Shown one piece after another: positions 23,375-34,475 of a DNA stretch of 64,000 nt. This stretch comes from Adineta steineri. Its lineage: Eukaryota; Rotifera; Eurotatoria; Adinetida; Adinetidae. The notes under the pieces are model-generated. The model was not told the DNA's origin and did not search any database. It saw only the letters and a list, made by a program, of their open reading frames with translations. The stretch is from the NCBI GenBank assembly GCA_905250115.1, contig CAJNOI010000001.1:194580-258579 (forward strand), read 5' to 3'. The position numbers were made by a program, and so were the translations under genes. Position 1 is the stretch's first letter. The number at the start of each line of letters is the position of its first letter.

Positions 23375-24328
23375 TTAATCTAATTTAAATATTTGAAGTT
23401 TATTTGGTTTTTGACATTTAACAACAAGATGATCATTTGCTAAACGACTAGCATTCAATGGTGAACTATCTTTATTTTGTGTTTTCTTTATTTGATTATC
23501 TTCATTAATAAGTAATAATTCATGTTGTTCACTATCAATAACAAGCCATTGATTATTTCCTAATGCTGTTAACATAATAGCTGTTTGACTTAATTCAAGA
23601 TGATGTACAATACGTGTTGCTAAATTATAATCAAAAACTTCTAAACGTGTTGTATCACCTTTAATAAGTAAACCAACATGTGTGCCATCTGTACGAATTG
23701 CTAAAATATTTTTATCTGTTTCTTCAACAAATTTAGTTTTTGTCCAACGATTAACTAATTGTACTGTTGGTTTCCATGACCATTTTGAAACTGCTAATGC
23801 ATCTGTATATGCAACGAATATATGTTCATTATGAGCAGTTATAGATGCAAATTCAATTTTTTCTTCATCAGATTTATCTTTTTTACTAAATCCTTTAATT
23901 AATTTCATAGTAAATGAATCAATATTTAATTCATAGATATAACTACGTGTTAATATAAGATAAGAATTTTCACAAGATAAATAAGTTAAATCATCAATTG
24001 TTAATATACCAGATGAATCATATTCTTTCCATTCAAGTTCTTTGATTTGTTCAAATTTATTATTAAAAAGAATAAATTTTGTTGTATCATAAATAAGAAT
24101 ATTTTCATCTGATGTTGATAATGCTACTTGATTACTTTCAAGTTCATATTCATGTATAGCTGTACGAGATAATTCAGGTGCATGTTCAAGTTTACGAATA
24201 TCTTGATCGGATTGTTTTTTTGATTCATCAACAGTAACTTGTTTTGGTTTATTTAAATTTTCAACATTAACTTTTTCTTCATTTGCTTTTGAAGATGAAG
24301 CTTCACGATCTGATGATGATGAAGACAT
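23375..24328 (-). CDS. unrecognised single-exon protein, beta-propeller-like
   Basis: I do not recognise a named family. The start at 24328 (MSSSSSDREASSS) is chosen because the in-frame extension to 24517 looks like 5' flank. The first ~45 residues are Ser/Glu/Lys-rich and disordered. The remaining ~270 consist of repeating beta-strand-like blocks with alternating hydrophobics (LSTSDENILIYDTTKFILFN, YLILTRSYIYELNIDSF, HIFVAYTDALAVSKW, VGLLIKGDTTRLEVFDYNLA, NQWLVIDSEQHELLLIN). This suggests a six- or seven-bladed propeller. It is intronless, in contrast to its neighbours, and tail-to-tail with the sHSP gene (133 bp apart). Confidence 0.6.
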   Translation of the reverse strand: MSSSSSDREASSSKANEEKVNVENLNKPKQVTVDESKKQSDQDIRKLEHAPELSRTAIHEYELESNQVALSTSDENILIYDTTKFILFNNKFEQIKELEWKEYDSSGILTIDDLTYLSCENSYLILTRSYIYELNIDSFTMKLIKGFSKKDKSDEEKIEFASITAHNEHIFVAYTDALAVSKWSWKPTVQLVNRWTKTKFVEETDKNILAIRTDGTHVGLLIKGDTTRLEVFDYNLATRIVHHLELSQTAIMLTALGNNQWLVIDSEQHELLLINEDNQIKKTQNKDSSPLNASRLANDHLVVKCQKPNKLQIFKLD

Positions 24329-24748
24329 TTTATTATGTTCTAAATAAAAAGATTTAAATTTATATATAGAATTGTTTATTTTTAAATCTATCAGTTCAAT
24401 AAGTATGTTTCGCACAACTATGTCATCTGACAGAACAGAAGAAAACAACACGAATGATTTACAATTGGTTGTTATGATTCCAGCTTCTATTGAAAGGATG
24501 GATGGCAGTTCTGACAAATACTCAATGCACCAATCATATTCATTTAAGTATGAATTTTACTATATTTTCTCTTTTGGTTAATAAGAATGATTTAAAAAAA
24601 AGACTTTTTCGTGTTTATTTAATGGAAAAGAAAATAAACAACAATAGATAATAATGACTTTCACAAATTTGGTTTTCTTGGTGTTTTGAAACATATATAT
24701 TGGTATGTACAAAAAGAAAGAACGAAAAAAAATAGATTTAACATTTCT

Positions 24749-26042
24749 TTATTGTTCAAGCATATCTTCTGTTGATGATGAAGGTAATGGTGTTGAATTG
24801 CTATTACTTGAACTGCTATTTTCATCAGTAAGATTTGTTTGTGGTGATGATGATGATGATGGTTTATCTTCTTCTTCATCTTCTTCGTCTTCGTCATCTT
24901 GTTCATCATCATTATTATCTTGACCCATATCATCATCTAATTGTGTATGTGTTGTTGAACCAGCTTGAGTTTCTTGACTTTCTAATATTATTGAATCATT
25001 ATCACTAACATTATGTGGAATAGCAAAACCATTTGTTATTTGAGAATTTGAAGGTGTTTCAGATGAATCCATTATTGTTGATGATGTTAATCCATTTCGA
25101 GCTGGTTCAATATAAATTTTACTAAAACAAAAATTACAATTACATATTTATGTACTTGAAAATACATAAATAAATACTTCAAGTACTTAACTGATGATGA
25201 TATTTTGTACATTCTCAAGCATTAGTTAATATTAGAAATAATTTGTCAATGTTGTAAAACTAAATCTTCTTATCTTAGTTAGTCTCAATAAAATAATATC
25301 ATTTTTCAGTAAGAAAACTTTAACCTGATAAACTTTTGAATAATAGTATTAATTATAGATAATTTACTTTTGCATTCAAACAAATCAACATACTTTCCTT
25401 CATTGTCAATTGTTGTTACTACTGAAACACATTTTGTTAAACCACGAACAAATTTATCTGTTCTTCTATAATGTGCTCGTGGTGAAAGTATTAATTCACA
25501 TAAACGTTGAATTGTAAATGGAGCACTATGAATACATATATATATAATACTATAGTTTACAAACAATTTTTAAATAATACTTTTCAAATGAATTAATTCT
25601 TTCAATAATATCACTTTTCAATTCTTCAAATGTTGATCGATCAACATTTGGATGAACATCTAATTTATCCATACTTGATTCTGTATTAAATTCATCAAGA
25701 ACAATTGTTAATTTTTGTAGAAATAATGGTTTGATTTTTTCCCATGGATAACTAATAGTATAAAAAAATAATGAATTCGAAGATTAATAAAAACCAACAA
25801 GTTTACCTTGAATAACCGGTTTTAGCAATTTGAATAAGAATTTGTTCTAATTCAGATGTTAAGATTCGTTCATTTTCTGATTTTTCAAGATATTCTAAAT
25901 TGAAAAAAAACAAATAAACATTGATATTAATTTCAAAAAGAAAATAAATAAATAACATACTATCAAGGATGTCAATAACTGAATTAGGTGATGAACTTGA
26001 AGTCACAATAGCTTGTTCGTGTTCTTCTTCAGCTATTTCCAT
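24749..26042 (-). CDS. PPP4R2: PPP4R2, protein phosphatase 4 regulatory subunit 2
   Basis: It is a regulatory subunit of the PP4 Ser/Thr phosphatase, acting in DNA-damage response, centrosome and snRNP maturation. The exons are short: 26042-25961, 25894-25807, about 25752-25579, one ending near 25378, and a last one about 25120-24749. The conserved core is clear: [29 protein letters not shown], and the hallmark [20 protein letters not shown] followed by [10 protein letters not shown]. The C-terminal half is Ser/Asn-rich and then a long acidic run ([15 protein letters not shown]), as in vertebrate PPP4R2. It shares a 153-bp head-to-head promoter with ZFAND1. Confidence 0.9.
24847..24925. repeat. 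GAT/GAA-type triplet repeat, acidic run of PPP4R2
   Basis: Plus-strand GATGATGATGATGATGG and TCTTCTTCATCTTCTTCGTC encode Ser-rich and Asp/Glu-rich tracts on the minus strand. Confidence 0.7.
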
Positions 26043-26195
26043 TATTTGAACAAATAAATATTTTTTTCAAACAAAGAAAGAATGATTAATTCAGTCGAAG
26101 ATATACAAAATACATCTTTCATCTTATTCGTTCTTTATTCTCCAATAATAAAATAGAAGAGCTAAATGTATGTATGTATTTTATTATTTTTCATT
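26043..26195. promoter_or_regulatory. bidirectional promoter PPP4R2 / ZFAND1
   Basis: A 153-bp interval separates the two divergent start codons, too short for two independent promoters. No TATA box is evident. Confidence 0.5.
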
Positions 26196-26927
26196 ATGGT
26201 TGAATTATTAGGTACTCATTGTCAATATCCAGAATGTAATACACTTGATTTTCTACCTGTTCATTGTATTCATTGTTCTAAAACATTTTGTAAACGACAT
26301 GGATCAGCACCTGATCATTCATGTATATCATTACAACAAACAAATTTATTAAATTCATCGACATGTTCATCATTTCTTCCGTGTGCTTTTGTTAATGGTT
26401 GTAAAAATCAAAAAGGTCCAATTAGTTTTACATGTTCATTATGTTTAAAAAACTTTTGTGTTGAACATCGTCATATTGATGATCACGAATGTCCACATCG
26501 TTCTCAACAACAACCACCAACACATTATTCATCTCAAACAAATAAAAATGAAATAAAACCAGTAAATAATTTTCCAACAGAAAAATTTCTTGGAACAAAA
26601 AATGAAGCTTTAGCTAATAAAGTTGCAATCATGAAATTAAAACAAACAGCTAAAGGACCAACAGGTGTACCAATGGAAAATCGTCTTCATTTATTTGTAC
26701 AAGTCGATGATAATAATGATGGAAATAATAAACGTTACCCATTTTATCTTTCAAAACTTTGGCCATTAGGAAAAGGACTTGATTATTTAACAAAAGAATT
26801 AAAATTATTGCCAGCAAATCGATTGATTTTATTAGAACGAGAGCAAATTCCACTTGATTTATCTACAACTATAAGTGATTTAGAACAATTACATGAGGCT
26901 GATGTGATTATTTTAAAAAAAATTTAA
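26196..26927 (+). CDS. ZFAND1: ZFAND1, AN1-type zinc finger protein
   Basis: ZFAND1 recruits p97/VCP and the proteasome to stress granules. This is a single-exon 243-aa protein. The start at 26196 (MVELLGTHCQ) is preferred over the in-frame ATG at 26166 because it aligns with the family N-terminus. Two AN1 zinc fingers are visible: CQYPECNTLDFLPVHCIHC with FCKRHGSAPDHSC (about residues 9-50), then CAFVNGC with CSLCLKNFCVEHRHIDDHEC (about 66-106). The linker contains the conserved NEALANKVAIMKLKQ, and the C-terminus is the ubiquitin-like fold (FYLSKLWPLGKGLDYL). All zinc ligands appear present. Confidence 0.9.
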   Translation: MVELLGTHCQYPECNTLDFLPVHCIHCSKTFCKRHGSAPDHSCISLQQTNLLNSSTCSSFLPCAFVNGCKNQKGPISFTCSLCLKNFCVEHRHIDDHECPHRSQQQPPTHYSSQTNKNEIKPVNNFPTEKFLGTKNEALANKVAIMKLKQTAKGPTGVPMENRLHLFVQVDDNNDGNNKRYPFYLSKLWPLGKGLDYLTKELKLLPANRLILLEREQIPLDLSTTISDLEQLHEADVIILKKI

Positions 26928-27755
26928 ATAAAAATATCTAACAACAGATCATTTTCTTTTATTCCAAAATCTGCAAGTAACTCTCCATTAATTAAATTTT
27001 TAACTTACATATATTGAATGGAAACAGACTTATTTTGAAATATATTTTTAACCAGTCATTAACAATCATCGATATTGTGAGAAAAACAAATGATAAGTGC
27101 TTGTGAAGGTATTCTTCGTTTTTTTTTTTCAATAAATAACATAATGTATTATTTTCAATATAAAAAAATAACTGTTATTTAAGTAATTAGATTTGTTAAT
27201 ATATTTGAAAGTCGCTGACTTAAATAAAATAGTATAAATGTAAAAATCGAAATGTGTTATTATGGTCGTATAGATAATTAATGATATAGATATATCACTT
27301 CTTCTTTCCTTCATATAATAATATAGGTATTTTCTGCCTCATTGTGTTTTGCACATGATTATTTTGAAAACGACATATACAAGCATGTTGTCAGCATGAC
27401 TATGCGTTTAAAATATTGCAAATCACTATCATTATCATCAGGAAAAATAATGTCAATCGATGAGAAAAGAAAACGATATAGTTGAAATTTTATTCCGTTT
27501 TTTATATCTATTCTATATTCGTTTATTTATGTATCTTTACATCGATGAAATTTGAATATTTTTATTGATATTTATAAATTAAATGGATTTTTGCATTAAC
27601 TGAGCAATTTCTATTATGATCAAACGACTATAGAACGTTAGTTCATGTACAGTAAAAATCATATTTATAAACTTTCAGATTCTATTTATTAAATAAAGTA
27701 AAATAAAATCTAAACAATTAATCAAGATTAAAAATGGATATATATATTTATTAGT
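26928..27755. other. AT-rich gene-free stretch; start of sparse region
   Basis: It holds nothing exon-like. Gene density drops sharply from here to 61 kb. Confidence 0.5.
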
Positions 27756-27973
27756 TTATAAATTACATCGTTTACGAAATTCTTCAATATTAAGGGATGG
27801 ATTTTTTGCAAGATGTAAACGAATATTTGTTAACGTCCAAGATAATACACTTGGGCGCTAAATGAAGATAAAGTTGTTCCTTCTAATCTAACTGGCTTAG
27901 AAAATTTGCCCAGATAGTAAACGGTAAATGGTTCGAGTTCCACGAGGAACATCTTTTTCTTACGTTCTGTCAC
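27756..27973 (-). pseudogene. coding-like fragment in two overlapping frames
   Basis: One frame (27973-27830) reads openly with protein-like content (MFLVELEPFTVYYLGKFSKP) to a stop. A second frame (27857-27756) reads RPSVLSWTLTNIRLHLAKNP and ends RKRCNL-stop. A TTCATTTAG acceptor sits at the second frame's start, but no good donor precedes it. Either this is the 3' end of a decayed gene with a frameshift, or two exons whose boundary I cannot place. The family is not recognised. Confidence 0.35.
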
Positions 27974-28198
27974 ATAATATCAGTGACACTGCTTGCTATA
28001 TAGCCCTATACATATGAGAGCTAACAATATCTTCGGTAATTAGAATATCTTTCTTTTAAGTTTTTCAGAATTAATCAGAGTAATAAAAAATATTAATTTA
28101 TACAACAACAACTTATTTTATTATTTTAATGAATGTACAATTAAATTCGATGAAAACAACAATCGAAAAACAAAAAAAAACAAAAAAATTAAATTATG

Positions 28199-28796
28199 TT
28201 CGTAGTGGTCGTGGAGAATAAGGAAAGAAGTTGTTGACGACGGAGGGAGTGGGATCATATTGCCGCCTCTCCGGAAAATGGTTGGGATGTGGGATTGATT
28301 GGCGAGGTATTGAAGACGGAGTTGTTGGTATTGGATTGGACTTCCTCGCCAATCTATAGAATATTAAAAAAATTCTATTCGAAAATTTAAATTAAATAAT
28401 ATGCTTACCTTGGTGGTACCATTAGAAGGGGCCCAGGTCAAACAATCCAGCACGGAAATGGTCGGTTCCGTGGTATTCCCGTTGAACGGATCCGTTCAGT
28501 TCCACTCAGAACCGATTTCACAGTCGAATTCGTGGAATATTGCTTCAGGAATCTTCAAACTGGGGTGGTGTTGTGGACTGGAATTGGGTAAGCTGAAAAA
28601 TGAACAATACTATATATCAGAGTTGTTTAAATATTTTTACTTACGGATTGTGGCTGTTGGATGATGGGGATGGTGTTGAATGGAGCGGGATCGTGGATCG
28701 GGCGGAACTGGGTCAGGATAATGTCATTGTTGTTGTTGTTGGAGGAGTTTGGACAGCAGGAGCAAAGATTTGATAAAAAACAGAGACAGGACATCT
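28199..28796 (-). pseudogene. Pro-rich spliced gene remnant with broken frame
   Basis: On the minus strand, an acceptor ATTTTAG lies before an ATG (28793) opening a Cys/Asn/Pro-rich exon (MSCLCFLSNLCSCCPNSSNN...) that ends at a GTAAGT donor (about 28640). A middle exon-like block (about 28409-28598) is bracketed by CATTTTTCAG and GGTAAGC, but every frame has at least one stop. The last block (about 28199-28359) is open and Pro-rich (ARKSNPIPTTPSSIPRQ...) after a TTCTATAG acceptor. Base composition is visibly more GC-rich than the surroundings. Intact splice sites with a damaged middle exon suggest a recent pseudogene or an assembly/indel error. An antisense plus-strand ORF (28401-28664) is a shadow. 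Confidence 0.4.
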
Positions 28797-29671
28797 AAAA
28801 TAAAAAAACAATATCAGTAAAATGTACATTAAACTGATCTATAGACGTACTGTGTATGAACGAAATAACTATTCATCACTTGTCTTATATGCTGTGGAAA
28901 CAATGATACATAGAGAAAGAGAACGGTTATGTGTGAAATGTTTCACGGCAGAAAATAACACTATTTTCTAAAGAGGTGAACTGATTAATTTCACTAATAA
29001 GGAGAAATAAAATAAAATAGAGCAGTAATATTTACGATTTTTGTATATTCTTTCGCAGGTCTAAAATAATCGAAGTTTCTATATATAAAATATAAAATAC
29101 GAGTGATACATTTTTTTTTCAAAAGTAGTTTTGAATGTACATCAGTTTATTACCTAATATCTTTTTCTTAACAGAATAAAACTGGTGGAAATAATTTCTT
29201 TTCAGAAATATGTAATGTTATTAATGTAGACAGTGAATAATGAATTGAGGGTGTGAGTGTGGGTGACGGTTTGCACTGGATTTATCACCCACACCCACCA
29301 TAAATATAGAAACAAACGCACAAAATATTTTTTTTCATATGACTCTCTTTACAGTCGAGGGAATCTCAACACTTAATCTCTGAACCGATGTCGAAATACT
29401 AAATCTTTTCTCGAAATCAACGTGATCGTCGGTCTAATAAAATCGAAATTCTTAGGAGATGGCGATATGTTACATGCTGTTTCCTTTTTGTTCGCTATCG
29501 GTTTAGTCCTCCACAGTGGCCCTCCATATAAACTGCTTATCTTTATCAGTTCTGTTTTTTCTCCCCATTGCTGTTGATATTTTTTACGTCTTCAAAATAA
29601 AGCTACCTATGTACGTACATCGTTTAATATCGCATATTTTTCATCATAAAATCGAGTCGCTTTAGTAGAAC
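28797..29671. other. intergenic region upstream of ART-TPR gene
   Basis: No coding signal was seen. It holds one telomere-like hairpin (29245-29299) and, nearer the ATG, a possible promoter with no clear TATA. Confidence 0.5.
29245..29299. repeat. TGTGGG-type hairpin repeat, copy 1
   Basis: TTGAGGGTGTGAGTGTGGGTG faces CACCCACACCCACC across a loop of about 20 nt. Confidence 0.75.
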
Positions 29672-32032
29672 ATGAATAATTTGAATAGTATGAAACTAAT
29701 ATGGTTAAACACAGCAAAAAACGAGAACAATGCTGATTATCGGAACACACGTGACGAGTTACGAAAAATTAATCAAGACCAGAAAACTTTCATTGATTTA
29801 AACGAATGTATCAATTATATAAAAACCTTTGGTGAAACAAAAATACTTTTAATTATTGATGAAACTTTCCTTGACAACGTTTTACACCAGATAGATGCAT
29901 TCGAAACAGTTCTGTGTATTTTCATTGTTTATACTGATCATCGCTACGATGAACGTATCCATCGAAAATATGCCACAACTGTCGTCACTATTCCAACTCA
30001 ACAAGCGTCTTTAGTACAATTGGTGAAACATCGTACACGTCTTGAACTCGAGCAGCCAACATTTTCAATTTTCGATGAAGATCAAAAGTCGGCACAGGAT
30101 TTTAAGGCAGAATTTCCTCGGTATTTATGGACTCGAATATTAATCGATGTACTAAGACCGTCTCCTAATCGCAGAGAACAAGCGATGAAGGAAATGTTGG
30201 ACATCTGTAAACAACGCTACAAAACCAACGAAGCTGATTTAAAAGAAATTGAAACATTTTGTACGACATATGAAAAGGACAAAAATGCTGCTTATTGGTA
30301 TACAAAAAATAATTTTGTTCACCGTATTGTAAATGCAGCTCTTCGAACCGGAAATATGGATTATCTATATTGTTTTCGTTTCTTCATCAGTGACCTTTCT
30401 GAGCAATTGAGGCAAGAACGATTGACCAGTACCAACAAAATAATATTATACCGTGGACAGCGAATCACCAAATTTGAAATTGATTCACTTAAACAAAATG
30501 TTCGTTCATTTATAGCTATAAATGGTTTTTTATCGACTACTCGAGAACGTGAAATCGCAATCTTGTTTCTACGTCAAGGTCTGTCCGAAACAAGTCCTAT
30601 TCAATCGGTACTATTTGAAATTACTGCTGATTCATCGCTTAAATCTGTTATATTTGCTGATATTCAACATTTGAGTAAATTTAGGGACGAGTGCGAATTT
30701 TTATTCACTCTATCATCGGTGTTTCAAATAAACGATGTTTATTTCGACGAGAAAGACCTAAAAGTTTGGATTGTTAAAATGACTTCAACCAGCGCAAAGT
30801 CAACCAGAATACAGAACTTTATAAATGCAATCAAAAATGAGTACGAAGACCTAAGTACAGATGTTATCTACCCTCGCCTTCTAATTACTATAGACGAATT
30901 AACAAAAGCTGAATCATATATAAATCGAATGCTACCAATGACAACAGCAGATACTTTGGAAAACGCTGCTTTTCTAGCTGAAATGGGTTGTCTTCATATC
31001 CGCAGATATGAATATCAAAAAGCAAACGAAATATTCAATCGTGTATATGCAACTCGAAAGCACTTGTTAGATGAAAACCATCCACTCATTGCTCGATCTT
31101 TAAACGATTTAGCTGCAGTATTTTTCTTCATCTTTGACATAAACAAAGCAATCGAATACAACAAAAAAGCTCTATCAATTGATCGGCAATTCTTTCTAAC
31201 TGAACATATTTTAATCGCTAAGGATTTAATTTATTTGGGAAAGAATTATGAAGCAAATGGGGAACCAGATAAAGCGTTAAATCATTTTGATAAAGCTCTA
31301 AAAATACAAATACGTCTGTTCGGTTCAACTACAGAACATCACAATATTGCTACTGCATTATGGAGTATTGGTTTAATCTATAATAAAAAATCTGATTACA
31401 AGCGTGCACTCGATAATTTTATGAAAGCGCTGCAAATGTATGAAAATACACTACCTTGTGGCCACGATCTCACAATGAAGCTATTTTTAGCAATTGTTGA
31501 AAATTATGTTGTAAATGAAAATTTTCACAGTGCATCCGAATTCTGTGAAACAAAACTAGCACAATATCATCCGAATGTAGAGCCAAGCCATCCAAGTATC
31601 GCGAAAATCCGCCAACTCATGGGTTATATTGCATTTAAGAGCAATAAATATGAAGACGCATTCAGATTGTTCGAAGAAGCATTGCAATTATTGAAAGAAC
31701 ACAATCAACATGAGAATGAGTCGATTCTGGACTGTTTAAAATATCTTGCTGAAACAGAAAAACACAGAGACAATTACGCTGAGGCTCTTATTTATTTAGG
31801 TGAAGCATACAATATACAAAAGAACATATATTTACCTAATCAACCTCAAATTGCTGAAACACTTCGTCAGGTTGGCTTCGTTCATATGCATTTCAAAATA
31901 TATGACAGAGCAGAGAAATTTTTAAACAAAGCTTTAATAATGTTCGGGGTTAATTTCAAGAGCGATCATGTAGATGTGAAGATAACTCTTGAACATCTGA
32001 GAAATGTGAGGAAAATACTGCGTAGATACTAG
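29672..32032 (+). CDS. ADP-ribosyltransferase with TPR repeats (ART-TPR)
   Basis: This is an intronless 786-aa gene. Residues ~1-130 form an alternating beta/alpha region (IWLNTAKNENNADYRNTRDE...KILLIIDETFL) seen at the N-terminus of many bdelloid proteins. Residues ~150-370 match the R-S-E mono-ADP-ribosyltransferase fold: LYRGQ (Arg261), GFLSTTRE (Ser288), and the DECEF E-x-E (Glu340/Glu342), all present, so activity on a protein arginine is plausible. Residues ~430-770 are at least six TPR units of the kinesin-light-chain type (KANEIFNRVYATRKHLLDEN, ALNHFDKALKIQIRLFG, ALDNFMKALQMYENTLP). No signal peptide, so cytosolic. The absence of introns contrasts with core genes, consistent with an expanded, possibly horizontally derived family. 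Telomere-like hairpins sit on both sides. Confidence 0.9.
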   Translation: MNNLNSMKLIWLNTAKNENNADYRNTRDELRKINQDQKTFIDLNECINYIKTFGETKILLIIDETFLDNVLHQIDAFETVLCIFIVYTDHRYDERIHRKYATTVVTIPTQQASLVQLVKHRTRLELEQPTFSIFDEDQKSAQDFKAEFPRYLWTRILIDVLRPSPNRREQAMKEMLDICKQRYKTNEADLKEIETFCTTYEKDKNAAYWYTKNNFVHRIVNAALRTGNMDYLYCFRFFISDLSEQLRQERLTSTNKIILYRGQRITKFEIDSLKQNVRSFIAINGFLSTTREREIAILFLRQGLSETSPIQSVLFEITADSSLKSVIFADIQHLSKFRDECEFLFTLSSVFQINDVYFDEKDLKVWIVKMTSTSAKSTRIQNFINAIKNEYEDLSTDVIYPRLLITIDELTKAESYINRMLPMTTADTLENAAFLAEMGCLHIRRYEYQKANEIFNRVYATRKHLLDENHPLIARSLNDLAAVFFFIFDINKAIEYNKKALSIDRQFFLTEHILIAKDLIYLGKNYEANGEPDKALNHFDKALKIQIRLFGSTTEHHNIATALWSIGLIYNKKSDYKRALDNFMKALQMYENTLPCGHDLTMKLFLAIVENYVVNENFHSASEFCETKLAQYHPNVEPSHPSIAKIRQLMGYIAFKSNKYEDAFRLFEEALQLLKEHNQHENESILDCLKYLAETEKHRDNYAEALIYLGEAYNIQKNIYLPNQPQIAETLRQVGFVHMHFKIYDRAEKFLNKALIMFGVNFKSDHVDVKITLEHLRNVRKILRRY

Positions 32033-32117
32033 TGAATATTTCAAATTTCATCAGTCTCTTCCCTATTTTTCGTTTCATTAGCTCATATATTTAAAGTTGC
32101 GCTGCCTTCGCATGTCA

Positions 32118-32190
32118 TCTTGAGGGTGTGGGTGTGGGTGTGGGTGGGTGGGTGTTTATTATCTCTTAACCCACCCACACCCTCAAGATG
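32118..32190. repeat. TGTGGG-type hairpin repeat, copy 2 (best copy)
   Basis: The left arm CATCTTGAGGGTGTGGGTG is perfectly complementary to CACCCACACCCTCAAGATG on the right. Between them are further GTGTGGGTGTGGG units and a short AT loop. It lies 86 bp after the ART-TPR stop. Confidence 0.9.
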
Positions 32191-34475
32191 GTTGTATATT
32201 TATCATAGCTAAAAGTCTCATAATTCTAACGTATCGTAGGGAAATGTACACTCCCTTACACCTCTTCTCGCTTAACATAGATACCAATTAAGTATAAATC
32301 CCGGTTGATTAAAATTATAATCTATAATTTCCGTATACTATGAATATGTTATTTGATTTATTATTAAGAATAAAATCAATCTTTTAATTATTCTCAAAAT
32401 GATATGAGATTTAAACTGAGTTATAACTAATATTTTTTTATTTATATAAGATTGACTGTTGATAATTATATCAATATATATAATATTATTTCCACTCATT
32501 CAAATGATTTTCTATTGATAAATAAAAGAAAAGAAATTTAATTTGATATTTTTATATGGAAAAGTTCCTAAATAAAATAAAAATTAATAAAAATTTTGAT
32601 TCAATTTTAATCAGTATTTTATAATCAACAAAAACTTTTGTATTTGTATCATAGATTCTATTATAATAAATTTGTAAAAATCTGTTTTTTTTATCAATAT
32701 CTACACCCATTCTTATTTTAATGATGATTATCTATATTATAATTGAATAAATTTGAAAATGAAATATTAGTTTGACATATTCATCTTAATTTCTTTCTTT
32801 CATAGCAAACAGAATTTAAAAGACAATCTGATAAATTATTAAATATTAAAATAAAATGAAAAAGTAAAATAAATTAATTATAATATTACATAATATTAGT
32901 CATATAATTTCAAATGAAATAATATCATTAAAAAGACATTTATTCAAATTTATATATAACAGCTCGAGCATACACATAAGAAAATATGTATTTATACATG
33001 TATGATATAGTCGTGATGCATTTAATTACTTATGAGAATAATGTAAATTATTAGAGAATAAAGATTGACTATATAATACAAAACATGTAGATACACCTTA
33101 TTAAACCTAGGTGAGCTATTCTAATAATATATGAATATTTAATAAAAATAGATCAGATCTCTATTGAATGTTTTAAGATAAAAATCATTCTTCCAGAGCT
33201 TGGTAATTCAGTATAGCTCATTTTTTGAGTTGAATCGAATTGAGTCGAAGAAAAGTTATTTGAGTTAATAAATCGATTTGAATTAAGAATTTTTTTCAAA
33301 GCACATGTAATTGAATCGAATTCACTTGCAATTTTCTCTCTTAATGAATTGAGTTTCCCAGCTCTGCATTCCCTCCGAGAAATAGGTATAGGAAACTTTA
33401 ACCCACTCAACAGTTTCTAATTATGCCACTACGTTCATCTGTTATTTGTAAAATTTATTTTGATGAAAGAAGAAACATTCGACAGAATGACAATTATATA
33501 AATAAAATCAAAAATATATATCTAATTGTTACTAATAATAAATATTTTATAAAATATAAAAAAAATAATAAAAACATTTCTTTTTGAATAGAATCATTTG
33601 ATAATAAATTTGTTATTTTATTCATAATTTGTTAAACAAAGAATCTTTTAATTAAATATATAGAGTCTTTCTTTATTGAGGGTGTGGGTGTGAGTTTGAG
33701 TGTGAGTGTTTACTACAAGAAGAGATACCCACACCCTACAATTTGAGATTTGCCACGCCCTCTGGTAAGTATCAGTATGATGATAAGATAACAACAATGT
33801 TATGCGTATTTCATAATCTTTTACAAGTTCGACGATTTATCAGAATTTATCAATATATTTTCTTTATCTTTCTAGTTTTGTGATGTATGCATACTTGTCA
33901 ACATATTAGTTTAGCTGCCATCAATGTTCTCGAATCAAAATGTCGTAAATTGGTTATATTGAGAGTCATAAGAAAATAAAAACTTTCATTATTTACTGAG
34001 TTAATCGTGATTAATAAAATTAAAAAAGTAAAAACTAAGTGTAATTTTGTAAGATTTAGTGTAAATTATATAAGAACACAGAGGAGAAAAATTGAATTGC
34101 AATCAAAACAATCTCTAAAAATTCAGTTTATTTTTTCTTACAAACAATAAATCTAATACCTAGTTGATGTATATTAGCGTCCTGTTGTCAGAATATTGCT
34201 ATGAATAGAACGATGTTATCTCAATGAAAACCGAAAACTAATATACTCTTAATTTATATTCAATTCTAGTTCACATTCAGACTAAATATCATCAGTAAAT
34301 AATGTACAGCATGAAAAAAAAATAGTTCAAATTAAACAGAACGAGTAAAATAAATGTAGTCATTTAGTAGAAGTCGGTAATGATTGAAAAGATGAATCAT
34401 TTTAATCAAATATATATATATATATATAGACAAAGTTAGTTTTATTTTTCAATACTCATAAATAATACTTTTCAA
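32191..34475. other. long AT-rich gene-poor stretch
   Basis: It is very AT-rich with many short A/T repeats and one hairpin repeat. A small minus-strand ORF (33153-33410) has a repetitive TCGAATTGAGTCGAA composition and no splice or start context, so I do not call it. Confidence 0.5.
33676..33741. repeat. TGTGGG-type hairpin repeat, copy 3
   Basis: TTGAGGGTGTGGGTGTGAG is opposed by TACCCACACCCTACAA, with a degenerate middle (GTTTGAGTGTGAGTG). Confidence 0.75.

Noticed and set aside
27915..27960. tRNA-like GGTTCGAGTTCC T-loop motif
   Set aside because: No acceptor, D or anticodon stem can be paired around it, and the T-stem itself is short.
28401..28664. Plus-strand 87-aa ORF
   Set aside because: It is antisense to a block with minus-strand splice signals, and its content is not protein-like beyond the shared GC shift.
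33153..33410. Minus-strand 85-aa ORF
   Set aside because: Much of it is low-complexity TCGAATTGAGTCGAA-type sequence, with no conserved motif or exon signals.
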